From Clostridiales bacterium (GTDB lineage Bacteria; Bacillota; Clostridia; Oscillospirales; CAG-272): a stretch of 64,000 nt of DNA. Shown one piece after another: positions 33,500-42,989 of the stretch. The notes beneath the pieces were generated by a model. That model had not been told where the DNA came from and made no database searches. It saw nothing but the letters and a program-made list of their open reading frames with translations. The stretch covers positions 1-64,000 of the forward strand of contig JAAZAV010000028.1 of NCBI GenBank assembly GCA_012514145.1, written 5' to 3'. A program made the translations under genes and the position numbers. Position 1 is the first letter of the stretch, and every line of letters begins with the position of its first letter.

Positions 33500-35002
33500 T
33501 CATTCGGCTTCGGCGGGCTCAACCTCGGCAGGCGTATTGATATCCGTATCGATAACGGTATCGATACGGATGCCGTTGTCGTCGGTCTCGCCGACGGCTT
33601 TCCCCTTTTCATCAATTCTTCCCGATTTTTCCGCCTTCTTCTTCCAATGTCCGGCGGCGTAGCATATGGTGGTGATAAGCGCGCCGGTGAGCCAGGCGGT
33701 GAGCAGCGATATATATGTGCACTCGCGGCGGCCGCCGGGGAATTCGGGGGAGCGGGTGAGATACGCTATGGTATAAGCTATCGGAACACGGACTATGACC
33801 GTCGTAAAGAGAGATATCCACATGGGGGTCATGGTGTCTCCCGCGCCCCGCATGACGCCCGACAGACACTGGGTCACCGCCATGGCTATGTAGCCGACGG
33901 CTATTATCGACATCATGTCACGGCTGAGCTGAATCAGTTCCTCGGTGTCGGTGAAGACGCCCATCAGCTGCCTGCCGAATATCAGTATAAGGCTTGTCAG
34001 GGTTATAGCTGTGCCGACGGCTATAAGCGTGCCCTGCCGCGCTCCCTGCTTTACTCTGTCAAGGCGGCGGGCGCCCACGTTCTGGCCGACGAAGGTTGTC
34101 ATCGCCGTGCCGAATGAGAAGTTGGGCATCATGGCGAAACCGTCCACACGCATTACGACCACGTTGGCGGCTATGAACATCTCCCCGAAGCTGTTGGTGA
34201 GCGACTGAACCATGACCATCGCCATGGAGAAGATAGCCTGCGTCAGACCCGAGGGCAGACCGAGGCGTATGACCCGCAGTGCGTGGCCGCGGGACAGCTT
34301 TAATTGGCTAAAATCCATGTCGAAGTGTTCCCGCATGCGCATCAGCTTAAAAAGACAGCAGAGCGCCGACACAAACTGAGCTATTATGGTAGCCAGGGCG
34401 ACGCCCGGCACTCCCCAATGGAAAACCGTCACGAAAAGCAGGTCCAGCGCGATGTTGATAACCGTGGCTACCAGAAGATAGAGCAGCGCCGAGCCGGCGT
34501 TGCCTAGTCCGCGAAGGATACCCGAAAGGATGTTATAATACGCGCCCCCCGCGCAGCCCAAAAAGAGGATCAGCAGATATGAGGCGGTCCAGTCTATAAT
34601 CGATTCGGGGGTTTTTATAAGCTCCAGCATGGGGCGCACAAGAATCGTCGACGCCGCCATGATTATTATCACTGCTATGCCGGTAAGGGTGATGCAGTTG
34701 CCGATGGTTTTCGACAGATCCTCCCGGCGTTTTGCGCCGAAATGCTGGGAAACCATGATGCTGGCGCCCATGCTTATGCCTATGAAGAGCACGGTGAGCA
34801 GCATTAGCACCGGTCCGGCGCTGCCCACCGCCGCAAGGGCGTTGTCGCCTACATAGCGCCCTATCACGACGCTGTCAACCGTGTTGTATAACTGCTGGGC
34901 TATGTTGCCCAGGAGCATGGGGATGGCGAATACAATTATATTCTTCCAGGGTTCGCCCACCGTCATGTCGATGGGCTGGAACAGTTTCTTTATTGCGTTC
35001 AT
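33500..35002 (-). CDS. MATE-family multidrug/metabolite efflux transporter
   Basis: A 500-residue polytopic membrane protein with about 12 hydrophobic helices. MATE features include the start PWKNIIVFAIPMLLGNIAQQLYNTVDSVVIG (helix 1, split across the membrane), VGSAGPVLMLLTVL and the second-half VGQNVGARRLDRVKQGAR. These exporters use Na+ or H+ gradients to expel cationic compounds. The C-terminal 40 residues are charged and Asp/Glu-rich (TVIDTDINTPAEVEPAEAE), an extension probably in the cytoplasm. CGGAG precedes the ATG. The substrate is not predictable. Confidence 0.9.
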   Translation of the reverse strand: MNAIKKLFQPIDMTVGEPWKNIIVFAIPMLLGNIAQQLYNTVDSVVIGRYVGDNALAAVGSAGPVLMLLTVLFIGISMGASIMVSQHFGAKRREDLSKTIGNCITLTGIAVIIIMAASTILVRPMLELIKTPESIIDWTASYLLILFLGCAGGAYYNILSGILRGLGNAGSALLYLLVATVINIALDLLFVTVFHWGVPGVALATIIAQFVSALCCLFKLMRMREHFDMDFSQLKLSRGHALRVIRLGLPSGLTQAIFSMAMVMVQSLTNSFGEMFIAANVVVMRVDGFAMMPNFSFGTAMTTFVGQNVGARRLDRVKQGARQGTLIAVGTAITLTSLILIFGRQLMGVFTDTEELIQLSRDMMSIIAVGYIAMAVTQCLSGVMRGAGDTMTPMWISLFTTVIVRVPIAYTIAYLTRSPEFPGGRRECTYISLLTAWLTGALITTICYAAGHWKKKAEKSGRIDEKGKAVGETDDNGIRIDTVIDTDINTPAEVEPAEAE

Positions 35003-35083
35003 TATTTCTCCGTATTTCAGACGAATGCCTTATATAACGGGGAGGCGCATTGCTCTCCCCGTTATGTTTATCATGGGAGATTG

Positions 35084-36490
35084 TCAGCCGAGCTTATAAA
35101 CGGTGCCTTCCTTGGTGTCGGTCAGGGTGACTCCCTTTTCTGCAAGCATGTCGCGGATACGGTCGGCTTCGGCGTAGTTTTTTGCCTTCTTCGCGGCGGC
35201 GCGGGCTTCGATGGCTGCCCTTATCTCGGCATCGAACGCCGGGTCGATGTCGGCCGCGGGGACTTCATCCTCGGCCGCGGGAGGCTTGTCAAGGTTCAAT
35301 CCGAGAACGGCGTCACAGTCCTGGATAAAGTCGTAGATCGCCTTCGATTTAATCTCGCTGCGGGCGGCGCTCCAGACCACGCCCAGAGCCTTGGGGATAT
35401 TGAGATCGTCGGAAACCGCCTCGTCGAACTCGGCTTTGAAGCCGGCGACGAGCTCCCCGCCCTCGGGATTTTCAACACCCTTGTGGGAAACTATCGCCTT
35501 GCGCAGGTTGTCAAGCGACTTCTTCGCCGAATCCATGCCCTCGAAGGTGAAGTTCAGTTTCTGGCGGTAGTGGGCGTTGAGACAGAAATAGCGGAAATCC
35601 CCGGGCGAATAGCCTCTCTCGGCAAGCTGAGCCAGAGTGTAGGTGTTCCCCAGCGATTTCGACATCTTGCCGCCGTCGACCAGCATGAACTCGCCGTGCA
35701 TCCAGAAGACGGCGGGGATGCAGCCGCAGAGCCCTTCCGACTGGGCAATTTCGTTCTCGTGGTGGATCGGAATGTGATCCACGCCGCCGGTGTGGATGTC
35801 GAACTGCTCGCCAAGATATTTTAATCCCATGGCGGAGCACTCGATGTGCCAGCCGGGATAGCCCATGCCCCAGGGCGACTCCCACTGCATGATATGTTCC
35901 TTTGGAGCCTTCTTCCATATGGCGAAGTCGGCGGGATGGCGCTTCTCGTCGTTTATTTCAACACGGGCGCCGCTCTTGAGCTCGTCCAGCTTCAGGCGGG
36001 AGAGCCTGCCGTATTCGGGGAATCTGCCGATGTCGTAATAGATGCCGTCGGAGGTCTCGTAGCCGTAGCCCTTCTCGCAGAGCCCCTCGACAAAGGCTAT
36101 CATCTCGGGGATGTGGTCGGTGGCTTTGGCTATTATCTCGGGTTTTCCGATATTAAGGGCGGCTGTGTCCTCAAGGAACACCTTTGTGTAGTAGTCGGCT
36201 ATCTCCCAGGGGGTCTTTTTCTGCTCCCGGGATGCCTTCTCCATCTTGTCCTCGCCGTCGTCGGCGTCGTCTGTGAGATGTCCCACGTCGGTTATGTTCA
36301 TCACATGCTTCAGCTTGTAGCCGTTATATCTGAGCGAACGGCGGAGCAGGTCCATGAAGATATAGGTGCGGAGGTTGCCTATGTGGGCGTAGCTGTAGAC
36401 GGTGGGTCCGCAGGAGTATATGCGCACCGTATTCCCGTCGAGAGGCGTGAATTCGTCCCGGGAGCGGGTCAGTGTGTTGTAAAATCTCAT
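35084..36490 (-). CDS. cysS: Cysteinyl-tRNA synthetase
   Basis: A 468-residue class I synthetase. The HIGH-type motif is YAHIGNLRTY and the KMSKS motif is GGKMSKSLGN. The Cys of CGPTVYSYAH and later His/Glu residues (IHHENEIAQSEG) bind the zinc that selects cysteine. The C-terminal anticodon domain ends near GVTLTDTKEGTVYKLG. The length is normal. AAAGGAG precedes the ATG. It lies between tcdA and the MATE gene on the minus strand. Confidence 0.98.
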   Translation of the reverse strand: MRFYNTLTRSRDEFTPLDGNTVRIYSCGPTVYSYAHIGNLRTYIFMDLLRRSLRYNGYKLKHVMNITDVGHLTDDADDGEDKMEKASREQKKTPWEIADYYTKVFLEDTAALNIGKPEIIAKATDHIPEMIAFVEGLCEKGYGYETSDGIYYDIGRFPEYGRLSRLKLDELKSGARVEINDEKRHPADFAIWKKAPKEHIMQWESPWGMGYPGWHIECSAMGLKYLGEQFDIHTGGVDHIPIHHENEIAQSEGLCGCIPAVFWMHGEFMLVDGGKMSKSLGNTYTLAQLAERGYSPGDFRYFCLNAHYRQKLNFTFEGMDSAKKSLDNLRKAIVSHKGVENPEGGELVAGFKAEFDEAVSDDLNIPKALGVVWSAARSEIKSKAIYDFIQDCDAVLGLNLDKPPAAEDEVPAADIDPAFDAEIRAAIEARAAAKKAKNYAEADRIRDMLAEKGVTLTDTKEGTVYKLG

Positions 36491-36558
36491 TATGTTTTCT
36501 CCTTTATCTGCCTTCCCTTATATATATCTATATATATTTCCTGTTTTCGTTTTTTATA

Positions 36559-37332
36559 TCAGCCGTTCGCGATTCCCGCGGCTCTTTTCAGCACCTCGCC
36601 CGCCATTATCATGCCGGCGACGGGGGGGACGAAACTCACCGATGCGGGGGTGCGGTCTCCTGTCGAAATCGGTTCCTCTGTTGAATATACGCAGTCAACC
36701 GATATGCCCCTCAGCCTGCATTCCCGGCGCATGACCCGCGCAAGGGGGCAGCCCGAGGTTTTCGCTATGTCGGCGACCCGAAAGGCGGCGGGGTCAAGCC
36801 GGTTGCCGGTGCCCATGCAGGAGATGACATATATACCCCGCCTTTTCGCCTCCTCTATTACGGCTAATTTGGCGGTTACGTCGTCCATCGCGTCGATGAC
36901 GGCTCGGAAACCCTGATTGCCGTTTGTCTGTGAGCGTGAGCCGGCTCGGGAACCCTGTTTTTCGTCCTGCCCATCAATATTGCCGGAATTGCCGAAACTG
37001 CCGAAAAAATCGTCGAATATTCCCGCGGCGTTTTCGGGGGTGACCCGCAACTGCGCCGCCGAGATTTCCACAGCCCTGTTGACAATCGAGACCCTTTCGG
37101 CTGCCGCCTCGGTCTTCGGCCGTCCTATGTCTCTCTCGGTGCAGAGAAGCTGGCGGTTCAGATTGCTCTCCTCGAACACGTCGCAGTCGCAGAGCAGCAG
37201 CCTGCCGATGCCCGCCCGGGCAAGGGCTTCCACCGCTCCTCCGCCCACGCCGCCCAGTCCGAAGACCGCAGCCGATGCGGCATGTATGGGCGCGGTATCG
37301 CCCAGCAGAGGGATTTGTCTTGTGTATCTCAT
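36559..37332 (-). CDS. tcdA: ThiF/HesA-family ATPase, probable tRNA threonylcarbamoyladenosine dehydratase
   Basis: A 257-residue E1-like adenylating enzyme. The nucleotide loop is FGLGGVGGGAVEALARAGIG and the conserved Arg/Lys residues follow in NLNRQLLCTERDIGRPKTEA. TcdA cyclises t6A37 of tRNA to ct6A. The AIDAMDDVTAKLAVIEEAK and CMGTGNRLDP segments fit TcdA better than ThiF. Residues about 112-142 are a Gly/Ser/Asn/Gln-rich insert not expected in the core fold. No clear ribosome binding site precedes the ATG, 52 bases after typA. Confidence 0.85.
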   Translation of the reverse strand: MRYTRQIPLLGDTAPIHAASAAVFGLGGVGGGAVEALARAGIGRLLLCDCDVFEESNLNRQLLCTERDIGRPKTEAAAERVSIVNRAVEISAAQLRVTPENAAGIFDDFFGSFGNSGNIDGQDEKQGSRAGSRSQTNGNQGFRAVIDAMDDVTAKLAVIEEAKRRGIYVISCMGTGNRLDPAAFRVADIAKTSGCPLARVMRRECRLRGISVDCVYSTEEPISTGDRTPASVSFVPPVAGMIMAGEVLKRAAGIANG

Positions 37333-37384
37333 ACGGGTTTACCGATCGGGGTTTTATGTCGGGTCATCTTCTCGGAGGGGGTTA

Positions 37385-39229
37385 TTACTGTTCCTGAGCC
37401 TTTTTGAGCTTCGACGCGGCTTTCAGCCGGTTCTCGGTGTTCAGAATTGCTTTGCGCAGACGGATATTCTTCGGTGTGACCTCGATAAGTTCGTCCTCGG
37501 CTATGAATTCGATAGCCTCCTCCAGCGACATCTTTATCGGTGTGACAAGGCGGAGAGCCTCGTCGGCGCCGGTGGAGCGGATGGCGGTGAGGTGCTTGGT
37601 CTTGCAGACGTTGACGGCGATATCTCCCTGCTTTGGGTTCTCGCCGACTATCATGCCCTCATATACCCTGGTCTGCACGCCTATGAAGAGGGAGCCTCTG
37701 TCCTGGGCGTTGTAGAGACCGTAGGAGGTGGCCTCCCCCGCCTCGGACGCCACAAGCGAGCCGGTGTAGCGGACGGGGCCCGCGTTGCCCTTCACCGGCT
37801 TATAGCCGTCGAATATCGAATTCAGAATGCCTTCGCCCCGGGTGTCTGTCATGAAGTTCGACCGGTAGCCGAACAGACAGCGGGAGGAAATCGAGTATTC
37901 AAGGCGCATGCGGGAGCCGTGCAGCCCCATCTCGACCAGTTCGCCGTGGCGGGCGCCCAGTTTTTCCATAACCGCGCCCACATATTCCTCGGGCACGTCG
38001 ACGACCACTTTTTCGTAAGGCTCCTCGGTAACGCCGCTGTTATCTCTGTAGAGCACACGGGGCGCCGATACCGACAGCTCATAGCCCTCCCGGCGCATGG
38101 TTTCGATGAGAATTGAGAGGTGCATCTCACCCCGTCCGGCGACCTTGAAGCACTCGGTGGTCTCGCCGTCCTCCACCCGGAGCGACACGTCTTTGAGAAG
38201 CTCCTTGTAGAGCCGGGCGCGGAGCTGGCGGGAGGTGACGTATCTGCCCTCGGTGCCGGCGAAGGGGGAGTCGTTCACCGCGAAGGTCATCTCCATGGTG
38301 GGCTGACCTATCGCCACGAAGGGCAGGGGTTCGGGGCTGAGCGGCGCTGTCACCGTGTCGCCTATGGTGATATCCTCGATGCCGCTGAAGCAGATTATGT
38401 CGCCTACCGTGGCGGTCTCGACGCTGCTGCGCCGCAGGCCGTCGAACTGGCTTATCGTCTGCACCCTCGCCCGGTTGGACTTGTCGGGGGCGTGATAGTT
38501 AACCACCGCCACGTCGGAATTTACTCTTATTGTGCCCCGGTCAATTCTTCCTATGCCGATGCGCCCCACATAATCGTTGTAGTCTATGGAGGAGACCAGC
38601 AGCTGCAGAGGCGCGTCGGGGTCTCCCTCGGGAGCGGGAATATGTCCAACTATGGCGTCGAAAAGGGGTATGAGATTTGTGCCGGCATCATAGGGGGAGA
38701 CCGAAGCGGTGCCGGCTCTGCCCGAGCAGTAGAGCACCGGGGAATCTAACTGTTCGTCGGTGGCTTCCAGGTCAATAAGCAGCTCCAAAACTTCTTCTTC
38801 AACCTCGCCTATCCGGGCGTCGGGCCTGTCTATCTTGTTTATCACCACAATGACCTTGTGATTAAGCTCCAGCGCTCTTTGAAGCACGAAGCGGGTCTGG
38901 GGCATCGGTCCCTCGGCGGCGTCCACCAAAAGGATAACGCCGTTGACCATTTTCAGTATGCGCTCCACCTCGCCCCCGAAATCGGCGTGGCCGGGGGTGT
39001 CTATTATGTTTATCTTCTTGTCCTTGTAGTGAATGGCAGTGTTCTTGGCCAATATTGTGATTCCGCGCTCTCGCTCCAGGTCGTTTGAGTCCATTACCCG
39101 GTCGGCGGTCTCCTGATTTTCCCGGTAGACGCCGCCCTGTTTGAGCATCTCGTCCACCAGCGTGGTTTTGCCGTGGTCAACGTGGGCTATTATCGCCACG
39201 TTGCGCAGGTCTTCTCTGGTAATTGCCAT
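37385..39229 (-). CDS. typA: Ribosome-associated GTPase TypA/BipA
   Basis: A 614-residue translational GTPase related to EF-G. G1 is [13 protein letters not shown] at about residues 15-27, [14 protein letters not shown] is G3, and NKIDRPDAR is G4. The C-terminal BipA-specific domain follows [20 protein letters not shown]. It acts in ribosome assembly and stress adaptation. The ATG at 39229 follows GAGGG and lies downstream of a perfect promoter, which excludes the longer in-frame reading to 39298. It is divergent from dnaA and occupies the place where rpmH and rnpA often stand. Confidence 0.97.
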   Translation of the reverse strand: MAITREDLRNVAIIAHVDHGKTTLVDEMLKQGGVYRENQETADRVMDSNDLERERGITILAKNTAIHYKDKKINIIDTPGHADFGGEVERILKMVNGVILLVDAAEGPMPQTRFVLQRALELNHKVIVVINKIDRPDARIGEVEEEVLELLIDLEATDEQLDSPVLYCSGRAGTASVSPYDAGTNLIPLFDAIVGHIPAPEGDPDAPLQLLVSSIDYNDYVGRIGIGRIDRGTIRVNSDVAVVNYHAPDKSNRARVQTISQFDGLRRSSVETATVGDIICFSGIEDITIGDTVTAPLSPEPLPFVAIGQPTMEMTFAVNDSPFAGTEGRYVTSRQLRARLYKELLKDVSLRVEDGETTECFKVAGRGEMHLSILIETMRREGYELSVSAPRVLYRDNSGVTEEPYEKVVVDVPEEYVGAVMEKLGARHGELVEMGLHGSRMRLEYSISSRCLFGYRSNFMTDTRGEGILNSIFDGYKPVKGNAGPVRYTGSLVASEAGEATSYGLYNAQDRGSLFIGVQTRVYEGMIVGENPKQGDIAVNVCKTKHLTAIRSTGADEALRLVTPIKMSLEEAIEFIAEDELIEVTPKNIRLRKAILNTENRLKAASKLKKAQEQ

Positions 39230-39269
39230 AATCCCTCTTGTTATGAATTCAAAAAATACGATACCGCGT

Positions 39270-39298
39270 ATTATAACACTCTTTGCTTGATATGTCAA
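39270..39298 (-). promoter_or_regulatory. Consensus sigma-A promoter of typA
   Basis: Minus strand: -35 TTGACA (39298-39293), 17-base spacer, -10 TATAAT (39275-39270). Both boxes are perfect, about 40 bases from the start codon. Confidence 0.9.
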
Positions 39299-39377
39299 TT
39301 ACTTTTTCATCAATTTTCGGGAATCGCGGACGGGCGGCGGCATGCCTCAGAACGGTCAATTTGTTTACCGAATATAC

Positions 39378-39406
39378 TTGAAAAACACGCCGGACTGTGC
39401 TATAAT
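39378..39406 (+). promoter_or_regulatory. Sigma-A promoter of dnaA
   Basis: -35 TTGAAA (39378-39383), 17-base spacer, -10 TATAAT (39401-39406), start near 39413, leader about 90 bases. The location downstream of 39342 shows that the longer open frame beginning there is not the dnaA start. Confidence 0.88.
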
Positions 39407-39503
39407 AACTCGGTATAATAATATTATTGTAGGAATTTTCGAAACCGCGAAGCCGATGTGCGGACATACGGGTCTGCATACCGGAACAACAGGGATTTTG
39501 TTT

Positions 39504-41276
39504 ATGCATGATTTAATGGAATTATGGTCCTATGTGCTGTCGGAGGTGGGAAAGGGCGTCTCCGACACCATGATGAAACTCTGGTTCAAGGACGTACACG
39601 TGTCAACTCCCGACATGACCTCGGGGGTATTCAATATCGTCTGCCCCAGCCAGCTCCGGATGGAGATTATGATGAAGCGCGCCCATGAGCCTATTGCCCG
39701 TGTGCTGGGCGAGCTGCTCGGGGTGCCGATTACCCTTAATTACATGTATCTGGAGCAGGAATTGAACTTCAAACGCTCGGTTCTGCCCGGAGACCCGCCT
39801 CCCGCGAACGACATTCTGTTCGGTCTGGTGCTTGACAATGAGATAATCCCCGGCGCCATTCCCGCGCCCGAGCAGGAGCGTGAACAGGAACAGGAACAAA
39901 GACAAGGACAGGGACAGAAAGGAGAGAGCGGTTCAGCGACGCATACAGAGGTGTCCGCCGCGAAAGCCGCTCCCGTGAGTACTCCCCCGACAGACGCTCC
40001 CGCAGGCACTCCGGCGGCGACGGCGGCTCAGAACGCCATCGATTTCGGCGGCTTCGACTCCCATTCGGTGCGAGCCGGCGACGACGGATCGGGTGACCCC
40101 GAGGGCGACGGCGGCATGGAAGAACAGGAGCAGGAACATGAGCAGGACGACGGAGACTACGACGAGGCGCTTGAGGCGCTGCAGGTCCTGCGTGCCAGGC
40201 AGGCTGAACAGGCAAGAGCCGCGGCGGAGGACGAGGGAGGCGGCATCATAAACTACGCCGACTCCTGCAGGGAAACCTACTCCTTCGAGAACTTCATAGT
40301 GGGCGCTTCAAACAAGATGGCTCACGCCGCTTCATACGCTGTGACCGAGGATCCGGGCAGGGCGTTCAATCCCCTTTTCATATACGGCAACTCGGGGCTG
40401 GGCAAGACCCATCTGCTCTACGCCATAACAAACAGAATACACAAAAAGTTTCCCGACAGCAAAATTCTGCTTGTCAAGGGCGAGGAGTTCACAAACAAGC
40501 TGATAGACAGCATCCGTACCAACCGTCAGGTGCAGTTCCGCGACTACTACCGCCGAGCCGACGTGCTTTTAATCGACGATATCCAGTTCATCGCCGGCAA
40601 GGATTCCACCCAGGAGGAGTTTTTCCACACCTTCAACGCCCTGTATGAGGATCAGAAACAGATTATAATGACCTCCGACCTGCCGCCCCGCGACATAAAA
40701 CTGCTTGAGGAGCGGCTGCGCACCCGCTTCGAATGGGGACTTATCGTAGACATACAGCCCCCGGATTTCGAGCTTCGGGTGGCTATCATGAAAAAGAAGG
40801 CGGATGTATATAATTACGACATCCCGAGAGAGGTTTTCGACTATCTTGCCGAGAATCTCCGCTCCAACGTGCGTCAGATGGAGGGCGCCATTCGAAAGAT
40901 AGGCGCGAGGGCTCAGCTCACCGGCGAAGTGATAACCGTTGAAACCGCCGCCCGGAGCATCGCCGATCTTATGTCGGCGGACCAGCCCGACCCGGTGACG
41001 GTGGACAAAATACTCGCCCATGTGACGAAAAAGTACGGAGTTTCGCTGGAGGATATCAAGGGCAAGAAGCGAACCGCCGAGATTTCCCTCCCGCGGCAAG
41101 TGGCTATATACCTTATCCGCACGATGACCGACAATTCTTATCCCAACATCGGCAAGATATTCGGCAGGGACCACACCACTATTATGTCATCCATGCGCAC
41201 CATGGAGAACGAGATAAAGCAGAACTCCCTGTTCGAGATAGAAATAAACGATCTGATGAAGCAGATACGGAAGTGA
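39504..41276 (+). CDS. dnaA: Chromosomal replication initiator DnaA with extended domain II
   Basis: About 590 residues, against roughly 450 in most bacteria. Domain I (1-85) is typical. Domain II (about 90-255) is a long, low-complexity linker with a Glu/Gln block (EQEREQEQEQRQGQGQ near 124-138), an Ala/Pro/Thr block and an acidic EEQEQEHEQDDGD block near 206. The AAA+ domain has Walker A GNSGLGKT at 295-302 and Walker B VLLIDD at 354-359. Domain IV carries the box-binding signature RDHTTIMSSMRTME. The ATG at 39504 was chosen because the promoter lies just upstream; an ATG four codons later is possible. DnaA opens oriC, here the gap that follows. Confidence 0.97.
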   Translation: MHDLMELWSYVLSEVGKGVSDTMMKLWFKDVHVSTPDMTSGVFNIVCPSQLRMEIMMKRAHEPIARVLGELLGVPITLNYMYLEQELNFKRSVLPGDPPPANDILFGLVLDNEIIPGAIPAPEQEREQEQEQRQGQGQKGESGSATHTEVSAAKAAPVSTPPTDAPAGTPAATAAQNAIDFGGFDSHSVRAGDDGSGDPEGDGGMEEQEQEHEQDDGDYDEALEALQVLRARQAEQARAAAEDEGGGIINYADSCRETYSFENFIVGASNKMAHAASYAVTEDPGRAFNPLFIYGNSGLGKTHLLYAITNRIHKKFPDSKILLVKGEEFTNKLIDSIRTNRQVQFRDYYRRADVLLIDDIQFIAGKDSTQEEFFHTFNALYEDQKQIIMTSDLPPRDIKLLEERLRTRFEWGLIVDIQPPDFELRVAIMKKKADVYNYDIPREVFDYLAENLRSNVRQMEGAIRKIGARAQLTGEVITVETAARSIADLMSADQPDPVTVDKILAHVTKKYGVSLEDIKGKKRTAEISLPRQVAIYLIRTMTDNSYPNIGKIFGRDHTTIMSSMRTMENEIKQNSLFEIEINDLMKQIRK

Positions 41277-41838
41277 AAACCGCCGATACGCCGGTATAAT
41301 TTACCACAGGGACATACCATACCGGTGTGTTATATATGCGCGGTATGCCGGAACGCTTTGATACGCGATATGCATCGGCTGCATAATATTCCACAGGTCA
41401 TTCCACAATCTGTTAAGAATCCCACAATTGAACAGTATGTTAAATCTGTGACATCCGGCGCCGGGTCCTGCCGCGGGCGCGGCAGAACCGGCTGCGCTAC
41501 CGGCGGCTTGTGTATTGCAAATCGGTTTTTCCACCGGTCTTTAACAGGATTTATACAGGAAATACGACCTTCGGAAGGCAATTGACAACATAGTTTGCCC
41601 TGCGGATTTCGGCGGCGGATCATACAAAATACGGCTTTTACACAGTTTATACATCCCCTACTTCGACTGCTTCTTCGTCTTCTACTTCGTATTCTTATCT
41701 TATTCTTTTCTTTTCTTATTCTTAAGACGGGAGAGCGGAGAAAACGAAAACGGAAACGCGGGGAAGCGGAGCATACCGTAATAAAAAGAAATAAAAATCA
41801 ATTCAGAACAATCCAGAAAAAACTGCGAAGGTAACAAA
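41277..41838 (+). other. oriC region (dnaA-dnaN intergenic)
   Basis: A 562-base gap without coding capacity. Degenerate DnaA-box-like sites with CCACA or ACACA cores cluster near 41305, 41390, 41403 and 41424, and better ones lie at 41636-41644 (TTTTACACA, one mismatch from TTATNCACA). The middle has a GC-rich inverted segment (CGCGGGCGCGGC, near 41470). The right part is a pyrimidine-rich tract (41658-41722) and then an A-rich stretch before dnaN. Position, composition and the strand switch of genes all point to the origin. Confidence 0.85.
41636..41699 (+). promoter_or_regulatory. Origin unwinding element: DnaA boxes plus DnaA-trio tract
   Basis: TTTTACACA (41636-41644) and TTTATACAT (41646-41654) are followed by a CCCC cluster and a triplet run from 41658: CTA CTT CGA CTG CTT CTT, then CGT CTT CTA CTT CGT ATT CTT. 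At least eight of the thirteen triplets fit the CT[A/T] form (the complement of the 3'-GA[T/A]-5' DnaA-trio). The order box, GC cluster, trio is that described for Bacillus subtilis. Confidence 0.7.
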
Positions 41839-42987
41839 ATGAAAATCATATGCGAAAAAGCGCGTCTTGCCGAGAGCATCGCTCCGGCCATGGGATGCGT
41901 ATCGAATAAGAATACGATGCAGCCCATAGAAGGGCTGCGCTTCAAGGCTCTCGGCGGGATATGCGAAGTCTCGGCATACGACCTGGAGAAGGGCTGCAAG
42001 TTCATCCTCGACTGCGAAATCGAGGAGGAGGGCGACTGCATAATCAACGCGGTCAAGCTGAATCAGATAGTCCGCGCGATGCCCGAGGGCGATGTCGTAA
42101 TCGAGGTTTCGGAACAGCTTATCGCCTCAATAACCTGCGGTGTACGCCGCTTTGAGCTTCACGCGCTGGCGGGCAGCGATTTCCCGCTGATGCCCACCCT
42201 TGACGGGGAAAAGGGCTTTACCGTCTCCCAGGGGAGACTGAGGCGGATGATTATCGGCACCGACTTCGCGGTGGCTGTCAACGATTCCCGCGCCATGCTC
42301 AACGGCGCCTTCTTTGAAGCCACAGAGGGCAGACTGAAAGTGATATCCTGCGACGGAAACCGGCTTGCCTGCCGTGAATTCAACGGCAGCGTGTCGACTT
42401 CGGTAAACTCCGACGTCTCAAACGACTTCGGCTTCATCGTGCCCGGCAGGACCCTCGACGAGCTTGTGAAGATGCTCGGCGACGGCGATGAGGAGACCAC
42501 GATAGTCGCCACCCGCCGCCACGCCATGTTCGTCATAGGCAGACTCATCTTCATTACCCGGCTCATCGAGAGCGACTACATCGAATATGACCGCTACATT
42601 CCCAAGTCCTTCAAGGGCGAAACCAGGGTCATGCGCGATGAGCTTATATCGTCTCTCGAAAGCGCGTCGCTTGTCACCGAGGAGAAAATCTCCGGTCATG
42701 TGCGCTCACCCGTCCGCCTCGATTTCTCGGGCGGCCTTATCAAGGTCTCCACCGTGTCGGTCGCCGGGCGCGTCTACGATGAGGTCCAGGCGTTAAACAG
42801 CGGCGACAGCGTCGAAATAGCCTTCAACTGCCGCCTGCTCCTCGAGGCCCTCCGCCGCGCCGACTCCGACGAGATAATAATCAAACGCAACTCGGCAATA
42901 TCCTCGATAGTCATCCTCCCCGCCGACACTGACGCCGAAGACAAAGACGAAAACTACCTGCTGCTCGTCCTGCCTACAAGATCATAA
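41839..42987 (+). CDS. dnaN: DNA polymerase III beta sliding clamp
   Basis: A 382-residue clamp with three repeated beta domains, starting MKIICEKARLAESIAPAMG. It encircles DNA and tethers polymerase III and repair proteins. Length is normal, with a slightly extended acidic stretch before the end (ADTDAEDKDENYLLLVLPTRS). GAAGGT precedes the ATG. It is the first gene downstream of oriC; the palindromic element at 42990-43156 separates it from recF. Confidence 0.97.
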   Translation: MKIICEKARLAESIAPAMGCVSNKNTMQPIEGLRFKALGGICEVSAYDLEKGCKFILDCEIEEEGDCIINAVKLNQIVRAMPEGDVVIEVSEQLIASITCGVRRFELHALAGSDFPLMPTLDGEKGFTVSQGRLRRMIIGTDFAVAVNDSRAMLNGAFFEATEGRLKVISCDGNRLACREFNGSVSTSVNSDVSNDFGFIVPGRTLDELVKMLGDGDEETTIVATRRHAMFVIGRLIFITRLIESDYIEYDRYIPKSFKGETRVMRDELISSLESASLVTEEKISGHVRSPVRLDFSGGLIKVSTVSVAGRVYDEVQALNSGDSVEIAFNCRLLLEALRRADSDEIIIKRNSAISSIVILPADTDAEDKDENYLLLVLPTRS

Positions 42988-42989
42988 AA

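Noticed and set aside
39342-39503. N-terminal extension of dnaA by 54 codons
   Set aside because: The dnaA promoter lies inside it, no ribosome binding site is present at 39342, and domain I begins at the ATG at 39504.
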